Positions 45,754 to 55,602 are shown, numbered from the stretch's first letter. The stretch: 64,000 nt of DNA from Achromobacter xylosoxidans (GCF_001457475.1 NZ_LN831029.1:3472001-3536000); one strand, 5' to 3'. Made by a program: numbers and translations. Notes: generated by a model not told the origin, from the letters alone.

Positions 45754-46788
45754 ATGCCGACTTCCCCCCTGCCCCTGCAACGCTATTGGGACCTGGCCGC
45801 CGCGCCGGTCGAAACCGCCGCGCTCGACGCCGCCCTGGAACTGGACCTGTTCGCGCGCCTGGTCGCGCCGGCCAGCGCCGCGCACGTCGCGCAGGCGCTG
45901 GCGCTGCGCCCCGCCGCCGCCGAGCATCTGCTGGACCTGCTGTGGAGCCTGCGCCTGCTGCATCGCATCGCCGGCGAACCCGCGCTGTACCGCTGCGGCG
46001 CCACGGCGCGCGCCCATTTCGTGGCGGGCCGGCCTGGCTACTGCGGCGACGCCTGGCGCTACCGGCGCCGCTCGCTGGCGCAGTCCGGCGAGCAGTTGAT
46101 GCAACGGCTGCGCCAGGATCCGGCCGCCGCGCTCGCCACTGCGCCGGGCGCGGCTTCCGAAGCCAGCGGCTGGGCCAACGCGGCGCGCGTGCAGATCAGC
46201 CAGGAGCAACGCGCCCTGGCCGTGGCGGCGGCGCGCGAGGCGGTCGCCTGCGTGCCCGGCGCCGACGCGGCCCGCCGCATCCTCGACCTGGGCGGCGGTC
46301 CGGGCCTCATCGGCATCGCGCTGGTGCAGGACCGCCCGCAGGCCAGCGGCGTGGTGTTCGACTGGCCCGAGACCGCCGCCGTGGCGCGCGAGAACATCGC
46401 CGCCGCCGGGCTGGCCGAGCGCATGGTGGCGGTGGGCGGCGACCTGGCCACGGCGGATATCGGCGCCGGCTACGACCTCATCTGGTGCTCGTCGGTGCTG
46501 CATTTCGTGCCCGACGCCGCCGCCGCGATCCGCAAGATGCACGACGCCCTTGCACCGGGCGGGCTGCTGGTGATGGCGCATGCCGAGGTCCCGGACGACG
46601 CCGACGCCGCCGCGCGCGTGCTGCGCTATTACCTGCCGATGCTGCTGCTGGGGCGGCGCGTGACACGCCAGGGCCAGTTGGCGCAAGCGCTGCGCGCCGC
46701 CGGCTTCGCCGAAGTGCGCGGCTTCGATTCCGACCGCTTTCCGCTGGCGCCGCTGCATGTGCTGTCGGCGCGGCGGACCGCGCCATGA
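45754..46788 (+). CDS. SAM-dependent methyltransferase, O-methyltransferase family 2 type
   Basis: A 344-residue methyltransferase. Residues about 10-95 are a dimerisation/winged-helix domain (LELDLFARL, EHLLDLLWSLRLL). The SAM fold follows: motif I RILDLGGGPGLIGIAL (about 180-195), VVFDWPETAAVARENI, and WCSSVLHFVPDAAAAI. It is the class used for small aromatic substrates in secondary metabolism. It lies 22 bases after the receptor gene and overlaps the MFS gene by 4 bases, an unusual partner in a siderophore-uptake unit. The substrate may be the siderophore, by inference. Confidence 0.82.
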   Translation: MPTSPLPLQRYWDLAAAPVETAALDAALELDLFARLVAPASAAHVAQALALRPAAAEHLLDLLWSLRLLHRIAGEPALYRCGATARAHFVAGRPGYCGDAWRYRRRSLAQSGEQLMQRLRQDPAAALATAPGAASEASGWANAARVQISQEQRALAVAAAREAVACVPGADAARRILDLGGGPGLIGIALVQDRPQASGVVFDWPETAAVARENIAAAGLAERMVAVGGDLATADIGAGYDLIWCSSVLHFVPDAAAAIRKMHDALAPGGLLVMAHAEVPDDADAAARVLRYYLPMLLLGRRVTRQGQLAQALRAAGFAEVRGFDSDRFPLAPLHVLSARRTAP

Positions 46789-48086
46789 CGCCGCGCCTGC
46801 GGCACGGCCTGGCCCAGGCCCTGTTCGGCTGGCTCAACCTGGCACTGACCGCGCCGGGCGTCTATCTGTGGCTGGGGCTGCCGCTGGTGCTGCGCCAGCA
46901 CGGCTGGTCCGGCACCGCCCTGGGCCTGTTCCAGCTGGCCAGCCTGCCGACCGTGTTCAAGTTCCTGCTGGCGATGCCGCTGGACCGGCGCGGCGCGCGC
47001 CATGGCGGCTACCGGCGCTGGACCGTGGCGCTGCTGCTGGTCTACGCCGCCGTGCTGCTGGCGCTGGGCTGGCGCGACCTGCTGAATGATGGCGTTACGC
47101 TGTTCGCGCTGGCGGCCGCCGCCGCCCTGGCCGGCACCTGGGCCGACGTGCCCGTCAACGCGCTGGCGATCCGCGTGCTGCCTGTGGCCGGCCGCGCCTC
47201 GGCGGGCGGCATCCGCTCGATGGCGCTGTGCCTGGGCGCGATCGCCGGCGGCGGCCTGATGCTGCTGGCGCAGGCGCGCTGGGGCTGGCAGGCGCCCTTC
47301 CTGATCATGGCCGCCGCGCTGGCGCTGGGCGCGGCGCTGACCTTGCTGCTGCGGGAGAGCATGGATGCCGGACGAGCCGACGACGGCGCGATTACCTCGC
47401 GCGATGGACACCTCGACACGAACGACGCGGCGACACTGGATGACACAAAGGGGCAACCCGGCGCGCCCCTGCAAACCACAGACACCACCTCGACCACCCG
47501 CCAGGCCATCGCGTACCTGCGCCTGCCCGCCAGCCGCCGCTGGCTGCCGCTGCTGGCGCTGCTGTTCCCCTTCATCGGCGCAGGCTGGTTCTACCTGAAA
47601 CCGCTGCTGCTGGACCAGGGCCTGGCGCCGCAACGCGTGGCGTGGCTGGTCGGTGTCGCGGGCGGCGCGGTCGGCGCCGTGGCCAGCATCGCGGGCGCGC
47701 GGCTGCTCAAGCGCCTGGGCGCGGGCCGCGCGGTGCGGCTGCATGCGGGCGCCGGAGCCGCCGCGTTGCTGGCATTGACGCTGGCGGTCGGCCTGGACGC
47801 GGCCCCGGCCGTGCTGGCGGCCTGCGCCATGATGGTGGCGGCGGCCATGGGCGCCACCGCCGCCCTGGCGTTCGGCCTGATGATGTCGCATGCACGGCCG
47901 GGCCTGCAGGCGCTGGACTACGGCATCCAGTCCAGCGTTTTCGCCCTGACGCGCATCGCCGCGCCGCTGGGGGCCGGGATTCTGCTCGACGCGGCCGGTC
48001 CGGTCGCGATGCTGGCGACGTTGACCGCGGGCGCGGCGGCCGTGCTGGCGCTGGCTTGGCGCCGGGCGGCCGCGCTGCCGGGCTAG
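46785..48086 (+). CDS. MFS transporter, RhtX/FptX-like siderophore permease
   Basis: A 433-residue protein of 12 helices. The N terminus (GVYLWLGLPLVLRQHGWSGTALGLFQLASLPTVFKFLLAM split here as YLWLGLPLVLRQHGWSG and LASLPTVFKFLLAMPLDRRG) matches the RhtX/FptX pattern of inner-membrane siderophore importers. A hydrophilic loop (about 195-245) separates the halves. Translation is coupled to the methyltransferase through an ATGA overlap. With the receptor it forms a complete outer-to-inner uptake route. Confidence 0.75.
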   Translation: MTPRLRHGLAQALFGWLNLALTAPGVYLWLGLPLVLRQHGWSGTALGLFQLASLPTVFKFLLAMPLDRRGARHGGYRRWTVALLLVYAAVLLALGWRDLLNDGVTLFALAAAAALAGTWADVPVNALAIRVLPVAGRASAGGIRSMALCLGAIAGGGLMLLAQARWGWQAPFLIMAAALALGAALTLLLRESMDAGRADDGAITSRDGHLDTNDAATLDDTKGQPGAPLQTTDTTSTTRQAIAYLRLPASRRWLPLLALLFPFIGAGWFYLKPLLLDQGLAPQRVAWLVGVAGGAVGAVASIAGARLLKRLGAGRAVRLHAGAGAAALLALTLAVGLDAAPAVLAACAMMVAAAMGATAALAFGLMMSHARPGLQALDYGIQSSVFALTRIAAPLGAGILLDAAGPVAMLATLTAGAAAVLALAWRRAAALPG

Positions 48087-48106
48087 GGGTTCGCGGCCCG
48101 ACGCCC

Positions 48107-48946
48107 TCAACCGCCCGGCCGGTGCTCGGCCAGCACCGCGCTCATCGACTGCGCCGCGCCCTGCAGCACCGGCACCGCGCGCAGCAGGTCATCGAGCATC
48201 AGCCGCGCGGTCGGCGCATGGCACGCCACCGCCGCCACCACGCGGTCCTGCGCGTCGCGCACCGGCACCGCCACCGCGCTCATGCCGCGCACGAACTCCT
48301 CGTTGTCGATGCCGATGCCGCGCGCGGCCAGGCGTTCCAGTTCGTCTTCCAGCCGCGCCGGATCGGTCAGCGTGCGCGGCGTGTTGCGCGTGAGCGGCAG
48401 GCGCGCCAGCACCCGGCCGCGTTCGAGCCGGTTCATCGACGCCAGGAACAGCTTGCCGCTGGCGGTGCAGTGCATCGGCACGTGGCTGCCGACCGCGAAG
48501 AACAGGCGTAGCGGTTCGGCGGTCTCGACCCGCTCCATGTAGATCACCTGGTCGCCGTCGGGCGCGGTGAGATTGCAGGTCTCGCCGAGCTTGCCGACCA
48601 GTTGCGCCAGCACCGCGCGGCAGGCGCGGGTGAAGGCCGAGGCGCGCAGCGTGGCCAGCGCCAGCGCGGTGGCCTGCGGCCCCGGCACGTAGCCGTTCTC
48701 GGTGGGCGTGGCGGCGACGAAGCCGGCGCGCTGCATCGACGCCAGCAGGCGCATCAGGGTGGACTTGGGCATGTCCAGGCGCTGCGCCAGTTGCGCCAGC
48801 GTGGGCGGGTGCTGGGCGCGGGCCAGGTAGTCCAGCACCAGCAGCGCGCGCAGCGAACGCGAGCCATCCCGCGGCTCGTCGGCGTCGGGCGCACGCGCCG
48901 ATGCTGCACTGCGATTTTGAAACCGAAGATCCATGTTCTGTGCCAT
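48107..48946 (-). CDS. IclR-family transcriptional regulator
   Basis: A 279-residue protein from ATG 48946 (AQNMDLRFQNRS). The winged helix is at about 30-90 (LLVLDYLARAQHPPTLAQLAQRL, MPKSTLMRLLASMQRAG). The effector domain is about 105-270 (GSHVPMHCTASGKLFLA, DNEEFVRGMSAVAVPV). It is divergent from the GMC oxidoreductase/MHS transporter pair, which it probably controls. Confidence 0.88.
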   Translation of the reverse strand: MAQNMDLRFQNRSAASARAPDADEPRDGSRSLRALLVLDYLARAQHPPTLAQLAQRLDMPKSTLMRLLASMQRAGFVAATPTENGYVPGPQATALALATLRASAFTRACRAVLAQLVGKLGETCNLTAPDGDQVIYMERVETAEPLRLFFAVGSHVPMHCTASGKLFLASMNRLERGRVLARLPLTRNTPRTLTDPARLEDELERLAARGIGIDNEEFVRGMSAVAVPVRDAQDRVVAAVACHAPTARLMLDDLLRAVPVLQGAAQSMSAVLAEHRPGG

Positions 48947-49151
48947 TTCGCCGTTCCCGCGCTTGTCGCGCTTTCTTTCCCGTGGCGGCTTCCTAGAATC
49001 GCCACAGATACGGAACCTTTGCGCGTCGCCGCGCCCCCCTCGCATCAGGCCAGTATATAAGTGCGCGGCGGCGCGGCAAGCAGGGTAAACGCGCCGTCCG
49101 GGCGAGGGACTCCCCGCGTCACGGCACGGCCAGGCCAAGGAGGAAACAGAC

Positions 49152-50804
49152 ATGTCCGATGCCGTGGACTACATCGTGGTGGGGGCCGGTTCCGCCGGCT
49201 GCGTGCTGGCGAACCGCCTGAGCGCCAACGGCCAGCACAGCGTGTGCCTGCTGGAGGCGGGGCCGCCGGACCGCTCGCCCTGGATCCACATCCCCATCGG
49301 CTACGGCAAGACCATGTTCCACAAGGTGCTGAACTGGGGCTACTACACCGAACCCGACCCTAACATGCTGGACCGCCGCATCTACTGGCCGCGCGGCCGC
49401 ACGCTGGGCGGCTCCAGCGCCATCAACGGCCTGATCTACATCCGCGGCCAGCGCCAGGACTACGATGCCTGGGTCGCCGCCGGCAACCCGGGCTGGAGCT
49501 GGGAGGAATGCCTGCCCTACTTCCGCAAGCTCGAGAACAACGACCTCGGCCCGGGCGCCACGCGCGGCACCGAAGGCCCCCTGAACGCCACCTCGATCAA
49601 GACGCCGCATCCGCTGGTCGAAGGCCTGATCGGCGCGGCGCGCGCGCTCGGCCTGCCACACGTGACCGACTTCAACAGCGGCGACCAGGAAGGGGTGGGC
49701 TACTACCAGCTCACCACCCGCAATGGCCGCCGCTGCTCCACCGCGGTGGCCTATCTGCGGCCGGCGCGCGGCCGCGCCAACCTGCGTGTCGAGACCGGCG
49801 CGCACACGATGGCGGTGCTGTTCGAGGGCAGCCGCGCCTGCGGCGTGCGCTATCGGCAGGACGACCAGGTGCGCACACTGCGGGTCCGCCGCGAGGTGAT
49901 CCTGTGCGCCGGCGCGCTGCAATCGCCGCAACTGCTGCAACTGTCGGGCGTGGGCCCGGCCGCGCTGCTGCGGCGCTTCGGCATCGGCGTGGTGCGCGAC
50001 CTGCCCGGCGTGGGCGAGAACCTGCAGGACCACCTGCAGATCCGCCTCATCTACGAGACCCGCCAGCCCATCACCACCAACGACCAGCTGCGCACGCTGC
50101 ACGGACGCGCGGCGATGGGGCTGCAATGGCTGCTGTTCCGCGGCGGGCCCCTGGCGGTGGGCATCAACCAGGGCGGCCTGTTCTGCCGCGTCGATCCGGC
50201 CAGCGCCACGCCCGACACCCAGTTCCATTTCGCCACGCTGTCGGCCGACATGGCCGGCGGCAAGGTGCATCCATTCTCGGGCTGCACCTATTCGGTGTGC
50301 CAGCTGCGGCCCTCGTCGCGCGGCACGGTGCGGTTGCGCAGCGCCGACCCCTTCGAAGCCCCGGCCATGCAGCCCAACTACCTGTCCACCGAGCTGGACC
50401 GGCGCATGACGGTGGCGGCGGTCAAGTACGCGCGCCGGCTGGCCGCCACCGAACCGCTGGCCGGATTGATGAAGCGCGAGTTCCGGCCCGGCGCCGAGGT
50501 GCAGAGCGACGACGAGATCCTGCATTTCTGCCGCGAGCATGGCGCCACCATCTTCCACCCTTCGGGCACCGCGAAAATGGGCCCGCGCGAGGACCCCATG
50601 GCCGTGGTCGACGAGCGCCTGCGGGTGCACGGCGTGAGCGGGCTGCGGGTGGTGGATTGCTCCATCATGCCAACGCTGGTGTCGGGCAACACCAACGTGC
50701 CGGTGGTGATGCTGGCCGAACGCGCGGCCGATTTCATCCTGCAGGACCTGCACGCGGCGCGGCCGCGCGCGCAGGCGCAACCGGTATTGCAGCAGGCGGC
50801 ATGA
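49152..50804 (+). CDS. GMC-family FAD oxidoreductase (alcohol/choline dehydrogenase type)
   Basis: A 550-residue flavoenzyme. The FAD motif is VVGAGSAGCVLANRLS (about residues 9-24). GMC signature 1 is RGRTLGGSSAINGLIYIRG, signature 2 is GALQSPQLLQLSGVGP, and the C-terminal active-site region is HPSGTAKMG with SIMPTLVSGNTNVPVVMLAERAAD. It oxidises an alcohol to an aldehyde with quinone or oxygen as acceptor. The choline betaine operon genes are not nearby, so an aliphatic or polyether alcohol is as likely. It is followed by a transporter 67 bases downstream. Confidence 0.9.
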   Translation: MSDAVDYIVVGAGSAGCVLANRLSANGQHSVCLLEAGPPDRSPWIHIPIGYGKTMFHKVLNWGYYTEPDPNMLDRRIYWPRGRTLGGSSAINGLIYIRGQRQDYDAWVAAGNPGWSWEECLPYFRKLENNDLGPGATRGTEGPLNATSIKTPHPLVEGLIGAARALGLPHVTDFNSGDQEGVGYYQLTTRNGRRCSTAVAYLRPARGRANLRVETGAHTMAVLFEGSRACGVRYRQDDQVRTLRVRREVILCAGALQSPQLLQLSGVGPAALLRRFGIGVVRDLPGVGENLQDHLQIRLIYETRQPITTNDQLRTLHGRAAMGLQWLLFRGGPLAVGINQGGLFCRVDPASATPDTQFHFATLSADMAGGKVHPFSGCTYSVCQLRPSSRGTVRLRSADPFEAPAMQPNYLSTELDRRMTVAAVKYARRLAATEPLAGLMKREFRPGAEVQSDDEILHFCREHGATIFHPSGTAKMGPREDPMAVVDERLRVHGVSGLRVVDCSIMPTLVSGNTNVPVVMLAERAADFILQDLHAARPRAQAQPVLQQAA

Positions 50805-50871
50805 CATGAACTGACCGCAACCCGCGGCGCGGCGCCGCAGAGCGCCGCCCGCCCCACCAAAGGAGACAGGC

Positions 50872-52206
50872 ATGGCCAAGCAGAACGAAACCGCGGTGCG
50901 CAAAGTCGTCGCCGCGTCGCTGATCGGCGCCACCATCGAGTGGTACGACTTCTTCCTGTACGGCGTGGTCGCCGGCATCGTGTTCAACAAGCTGTACTTT
51001 CCCACGGGCGACCCGCTCATCTCGACCATGCTGGCCTACACCACCTTCGCGGTGGGCTTCATCACGCGGCCGCTGGGCGGGCTGGTGTTCGGCCACTTCG
51101 GCGATCGCATCGGCAGGAAGAGCATGCTGGTGATGACGCTGATGATCATGGGCGTGTCCACCTTCCTGATCGGCCTGGTGCCCACCTATGACAGCATCGG
51201 CCTGTGGGCGCCGGTCCTGCTGCTGCTCCTGCGCGTGTTCCAGGGCATCGGCCTGGGCGGCGAATGGGGCGGCGCGGTATTGATGGCGTATGAGTACGCG
51301 CCGCCGGGCAAAAAGGGTTACTACGCCTCGCTGCCGCAGATCGGGCTGGCCATCGGCCTGTGCCTGGCGTCCGGCACGGTGGCGCTGCTGTCGACGCTGC
51401 TGACCGACGCGCAGTTCATGGCCTGGGGCTGGCGCCTGGCGTTCCTGGCGTCGGCGGCGATGGTCGGGGTCGGCATGTACATCCGCCTGAACATCAAGGA
51501 AACGCCCGAGTTCGCCGCGGTCAAGCGCGACAACGCCGAAAGCCGCATCCCGTTCATGGACATGATCCGCCGCTACCCGGGCAACGTCGCCAAGGGCATG
51601 GGCGCGCGCTACATCGATGGCGTGTTCTTCAACGTGTTCGGCGTGTTCTCGATCTCCTACCTGACCCAGACGCTGCAGATCACGCGCACCGAGGCGCTGA
51701 CCGGGGTGATGGCGGCCGCGCTGGTGATGTGCTTCACCATCCCCTACTTCGGGCGGCTGTCCGACCGCATCGGGCGCACGCGGGTGTATTTCTGGGGCTC
51801 GCTGATCACGGCGGTGGCGGCCTTTCCCGGCTTCTGGCTGATGCTCAACAGCCAGGGCAGCGTGATGCTGGTGTGGCTGGCCATCATCATTCCGTTCGGC
51901 ATCTTCTACGCCGCCGTCTACGGACCGGAGGCCGCCCTGTTCTGCGAGCTGTTCGACGCCAAGGTGCGCTACACCGGCATCTCGTTCGTCTACCAGTTCT
52001 CGGGTATCTTCGCCTCGGGCATCACGCCGATCATCGCCACCGCGCTGCTCAAGACCGGCAACGGCCAGCCCTGGCTGATCTGCCTGTACGTGCTGTTCTC
52101 GGGCGTGGTGTCGGCGTTGTGCGCCTGGCTGATCGGGCGCGGCGGGCGCACCGCGGCGCAGGACGGGCTGGCCCCGCCGGCCAGCGCGACCCTGCGCAAG
52201 GCATAG
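50872..52206 (+). CDS. MFS transporter, metabolite:proton symporter (MHS) family
   Basis: A 444-residue transporter with 12 helices. MHS hallmarks: VVAASLIGATIEWYDFFLYG at the start, FGHFGDRIGRKSMLV (loop 2-3), and GEWGGAVLMAYEYAPPGKKGYYAS. These transporters import organic acids, betaines or amino-acid derivatives. It probably supplies the substrate of the oxidoreductase just upstream. Confidence 0.88.
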   Translation: MAKQNETAVRKVVAASLIGATIEWYDFFLYGVVAGIVFNKLYFPTGDPLISTMLAYTTFAVGFITRPLGGLVFGHFGDRIGRKSMLVMTLMIMGVSTFLIGLVPTYDSIGLWAPVLLLLLRVFQGIGLGGEWGGAVLMAYEYAPPGKKGYYASLPQIGLAIGLCLASGTVALLSTLLTDAQFMAWGWRLAFLASAAMVGVGMYIRLNIKETPEFAAVKRDNAESRIPFMDMIRRYPGNVAKGMGARYIDGVFFNVFGVFSISYLTQTLQITRTEALTGVMAAALVMCFTIPYFGRLSDRIGRTRVYFWGSLITAVAAFPGFWLMLNSQGSVMLVWLAIIIPFGIFYAAVYGPEAALFCELFDAKVRYTGISFVYQFSGIFASGITPIIATALLKTGNGQPWLICLYVLFSGVVSALCAWLIGRGGRTAAQDGLAPPASATLRKA

Positions 52207-52247
52207 CCGGCGCGCGGGCGGCGCCGCGCGCCGCCCCCTGCCTGCCG

Positions 52248-53258
52248 TCAGACCACCGTCACCGGGCGGCCGTGGAACGGATAGTTGGGATCGTTGTAGC
52301 CGTGGGTCGAGGCGTGGCCGGGCGTGACCCAGCTGTCCACCAGGGCCTCGTCCTCGGGAGTGATGGTCACGTCCAGCGCGGCGTAGTAATCGTCCATCTG
52401 CGCCAGCGTGCGCGGGCCGGCGATGACGCCGGTGACGATCGGATTGGCCAGCACCCAGGCGGTGGCGAAATGGCCCGGCTGCACGCCGCGGGCGGCGCTG
52501 TGCTGTACCAGCTGCTGCGCGATGCGCAACGATTCCTCGCGGAACTCGGTGGCCAGGATGCGGCGGTCGCCGCGCCCGGCGCGGGTGTCGGCGGCGGGCG
52601 CCTGGCCCGGCTGGTACTTGCCGGTGAGCACGCCGCGCGCGATCGGGCTGTACGGCACCACGCCCAGGCCGTAGTGCTGGCAGGCCGGCAGGATCTCGAC
52701 CTCGGGGCCGCGATTGAGCATGTTGTAGTACGGCTGGCACACCACCGGCTGCGGCACGCCCAGCTTTTCGCACAGGCGCAGGGTTTCGGCGATGCGCCAG
52801 CCGCGGAAGTTCGACAGCCCGAAGCTGCGCAGCTTGCCGGCGCGGATCAGGTCGCCCAGCGCCCACAGCGCCTCTTCCAGGTTTTCCTCGTGGTAGTCGC
52901 GGTGCAGGTACAGGATGTCGAGGAAATCCGTGCCCAGGCGCGCCAGGCTCTGCTCCACGCCGCGGATCAGCCACTGGCGCGAATAGTGCGACTGGTTCGG
53001 GCCCTTGCCCACCACGTTGCCGATCTTGCTGGCCAGCACCCAGTCGTGGCGCTGCCCTTGCAGCAGCTTGCCCACCACTTGCTCGGAACGGCCGTCGTTG
53101 TAGACGTCGGCGGTGTCGATGAAGTTCAGGCCGTGGTCGCGCGCGGAGGCGACGATGCGCGCGGCCTCGTCATCGGGCGTCTGCTCGCCGAACATCATGG
53201 TGCCCAGGCACAGGGGCGAGACGCGAAGGTTGCTGGATCCGAGACGGCGGTAGTTCAT
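52248..53258 (-). CDS. Aldo/keto reductase (Tas/YajO-like)
   Basis: A 336-residue aldo/keto reductase from ATG 53258 (NYRRLGSSNLRVSPLCLG). Catalytic residues are visible: Asp/Tyr in DTADVYNDGRSE, Lys in VLASKIGN, and His in LYLHRDYHEE. The C-terminal cofactor region is VIAGPRTLAQMDD. It is of usual length and probably NADPH-dependent. Natural substrate unknown. Confidence 0.87.
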   Translation of the reverse strand: MNYRRLGSSNLRVSPLCLGTMMFGEQTPDDEAARIVASARDHGLNFIDTADVYNDGRSEQVVGKLLQGQRHDWVLASKIGNVVGKGPNQSHYSRQWLIRGVEQSLARLGTDFLDILYLHRDYHEENLEEALWALGDLIRAGKLRSFGLSNFRGWRIAETLRLCEKLGVPQPVVCQPYYNMLNRGPEVEILPACQHYGLGVVPYSPIARGVLTGKYQPGQAPAADTRAGRGDRRILATEFREESLRIAQQLVQHSAARGVQPGHFATAWVLANPIVTGVIAGPRTLAQMDDYYAALDVTITPEDEALVDSWVTPGHASTHGYNDPNYPFHGRPVTVV

Positions 53259-53402
53259 GGCGAAATCCTTGGTCGGCGAAAAACGATGGCGCGCCCGCCG
53301 GCGGCCCGGCGGGCAAAGGGGCATGTTGCCAGAAGAATGCCGGCAGGCCGCTGAAAATCCCTGCGCCGGGCAGGGACACCGACCGCCATGCGCGGCGGCC
53401 GC

Positions 53403-54461
53403 TCAGGCCGGCTGCGCGTCCACCGCCGCCAGAATTCGGCCGAACAGCGCGTCGGCGTGCGCCGAATCGAGCCAGCGCACGATCGCCACCAGCCTGCGCT
53501 CGGGCTCGACCCAGGTGAACGAACTGCCCGCGCCCACGCCGAAGAAGCTGGATGCCGGCACGCTGGGGAACACGCGGCCTTCGTGGTTGAGCCAGATCAG
53601 GTAGCCGTAGTACGGCGCGATCGCGCACGGCTGGCGCATCTGCGCGATCCAGTCGCTCGACAGCACCTGGCGGCCATCGGCGGCGCGGCCCTGGTCCAGC
53701 AGCATCTGGCCGATCAATGCCTGGTCGCGGGCGCTGATCGACATGCCGCCGCCCCAGTGCGAGCCGCCCGGCACCGACGGCATGCGCTGGCCGTCGATCT
53801 CGACCCAGGCATTGTCGTAGCCCACCCATTGCCAGTTTTCGCTGGCGCCCAGCGGCCGCGTGACGGCCTCGCGGAACACCTCGGGCAAGGGCTTGCGGAA
53901 CAGGTGCAGCAGCGCGTACGACAGCTGGTTGATGCGCACGTCGTTGTATTCCCAGTACGTGCCGGGCGCTTGCAGCGGACGCGCCTCGCCCTTCCTGCCG
54001 TCGGGCGGCGCGCCGAAGGTGACGGCGCGGTAGCGGTCGGCCTGGTCGGAGACGCCGAAGCGCTCGCCTTCCCATTCGCTGGTCTGCTGCAGCAGATGGC
54101 GCCAGGTGATCCGCGCATTGCGGCCGTGGTCGAAGCCGATGCCGGGCACGCGCTTGCCGACCGGTTCATCGACATCCGGCAACAGGCCGCGGTCGTGCGC
54201 CAGTCCGGCCAGGATCGCCAGGTACAGCTTGGCCACGCTGAAGGTCAGGTCGGCGCGGTCGGGCTCGCCCCACGATGCGATCTCGCGGCCCTCGCGCAGC
54301 ACCACGCCCGAGACCGGGCCACGGTCGTGGATCGGCCCCAGCAGGCGGTTCCAGGGCGGCGGATCGTTCTGGTGCACGCCGAAGACGCCATCGACGCCGC
54401 GGTCCCAGGCGGTTTCGTGGTCGTTGGCGAACTCGATCGCCTGCTGCATGAGCGCGTTCAT
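53403..54461 (-). CDS. Serine hydrolase of the beta-lactamase (class C-like) family
   Basis: A 352-residue protein from ATG 54461 (NALMQQAIEFANDHETAW). The SxxK motif is FSVAKLY (about residue 80) and the YxN-like motif is YNDVRINQL (about 185). WGGGMSISARDQ fits the third region. No signal peptide, so probably cytoplasmic, more like an esterase or amidase than a secreted antibiotic-resistance enzyme. Confidence 0.82.
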   Translation of the reverse strand: MNALMQQAIEFANDHETAWDRGVDGVFGVHQNDPPPWNRLLGPIHDRGPVSGVVLREGREIASWGEPDRADLTFSVAKLYLAILAGLAHDRGLLPDVDEPVGKRVPGIGFDHGRNARITWRHLLQQTSEWEGERFGVSDQADRYRAVTFGAPPDGRKGEARPLQAPGTYWEYNDVRINQLSYALLHLFRKPLPEVFREAVTRPLGASENWQWVGYDNAWVEIDGQRMPSVPGGSHWGGGMSISARDQALIGQMLLDQGRAADGRQVLSSDWIAQMRQPCAIAPYYGYLIWLNHEGRVFPSVPASSFFGVGAGSSFTWVEPERRLVAIVRWLDSAHADALFGRILAAVDAQPA

Positions 54462-54627
54462 TGATTTCCCTTGTCTTGTCGTAGGCCAGTGGCCCTGGGA
54501 GTATATCCATCCGCCCGCCGCGCGATATCGCCTGCGGCAATAAGCAAGGCGTGAATCAATCGTTGGCGCGGCGGCGCGCGGCCGGTAGAGTCCAACGCCC
54601 CGCATCATCGAACCCATTGCCAATTCC

Positions 54628-55602
54628 ATGTCCCTTGCCGCCCGCGTGCCTTCCCGCCTTTCCGCCCTGCTCCTGGCCATCGCCGCCGCCTGTGCCGGCG
54701 CCGCCCATGCCGAACAACGCGTCATCCGCATCGTGGTGCCGTATGGCACGGGCGCGGTGCAGGACACCATCGCCCGCGCCATCGGCGACGAGCTGGGCCG
54801 GACCCTGGACGCGTCGATCGTGATCGAGAACCGCGCGGGCGCCGGCGGCACCGTGGGCACCGCCCAGGTGGCGCGCGCCGCGCCCGACGGCAATACGCTG
54901 GTGCTGGCCGCGGCCAGCCACCACATCGCCGGTTATCTGTACAAGAACCTGAGCTATGACCCCTACAAGGATTTCACCGGCGTGGCCTACCTGGGCAACA
55001 CCGGCTACGTCATCCTCGCGTCGGCCGGGCTGAAGGTGGCCAACACGGCCGAGTTCATCCAGGCGGTAAAGGCAAAACCGGGCGCCTACGATTACGCCTC
55101 CGCCGGCAACGGCAGCGCCTCGCACCTGGGCATGGCGTCGTTCCTGAGCGCCGCCGGCGCGCAGATGCAGCACATCCCCATGAAGTCCACCGGCGACGCC
55201 GTTACCGAGCTGCTGGCCGGCCGCGTGCAGGCCGTGACCGCCGCCACCATCGGCGTGACCGGCTACCGCAACGATCCGCGCGTGACGTTCCTGGCCTACA
55301 CCGGCAAGCAGCGCTCGCGCTTCGCGCCCGACCTGCCAACCGTGGCCGAGAGCGGCCTGCCCGGCTATGCCTTCGATTCGTGGCTGGGCCTGCTGGCCCC
55401 CGCCGGCATCGCGCCGGCCGAGCGCGACAAGCTCAACGCCGCCGTCAACAGCGTGCTGGCCGATCCCAAGGTGCAGGCGCGCCTGGCGGCGCTGGGCGTG
55501 GAGGCCGAAGCCAGGTCCCCGGCGCAGTTCCAGGAACTGCTGAAAGCGGATTGGGACGCGGCCGGCAAGCTGGTGGCGGCCTCGGGCGCGCGGGTGGAAT
55601 AG
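54628..55602 (+). CDS. Bug-family (TctC-like) solute-binding protein
   Basis: A 324-residue periplasmic binding protein with a signal peptide at residues 1-27 (LLLAIAAACAGAAHA). Family signature: IRIVVPYGTGAVQDTIARAIGDELGR, then ENRAGAGGTVGTAQVARAAPDG, FMPMKSTGD-like IPMKSTGDAVTELLAGRV, and a C-terminal PAQFQELL. The family is greatly expanded in Bordetella and Achromobacter, supporting the taxonomic call. No TctA/B partners are adjacent. Ligand unknown. Confidence 0.92.
   Translation: MSLAARVPSRLSALLLAIAAACAGAAHAEQRVIRIVVPYGTGAVQDTIARAIGDELGRTLDASIVIENRAGAGGTVGTAQVARAAPDGNTLVLAAASHHIAGYLYKNLSYDPYKDFTGVAYLGNTGYVILASAGLKVANTAEFIQAVKAKPGAYDYASAGNGSASHLGMASFLSAAGAQMQHIPMKSTGDAVTELLAGRVQAVTAATIGVTGYRNDPRVTFLAYTGKQRSRFAPDLPTVAESGLPGYAFDSWLGLLAPAGIAPAERDKLNAAVNSVLADPKVQARLAALGVEAEARSPAQFQELLKADWDAAGKLVAASGARVE

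Noticed and set aside
43641..48086. Siderophore biosynthesis cluster
   Set aside because: No NRPS, NIS synthetase or other biosynthetic enzyme is present; only uptake-type genes plus one methyltransferase.
49152..50804. Choline dehydrogenase BetA
   Set aside because: The GMC signatures fit, but betB, betI and a choline transporter are absent and the regulator is IclR-type, so the specific assignment is not supported.
53403..54461. Secreted beta-lactamase conferring antibiotic resistance
   Set aside because: SxxK is present but there is no signal peptide, and the overall pattern is that of esterase-like relatives.
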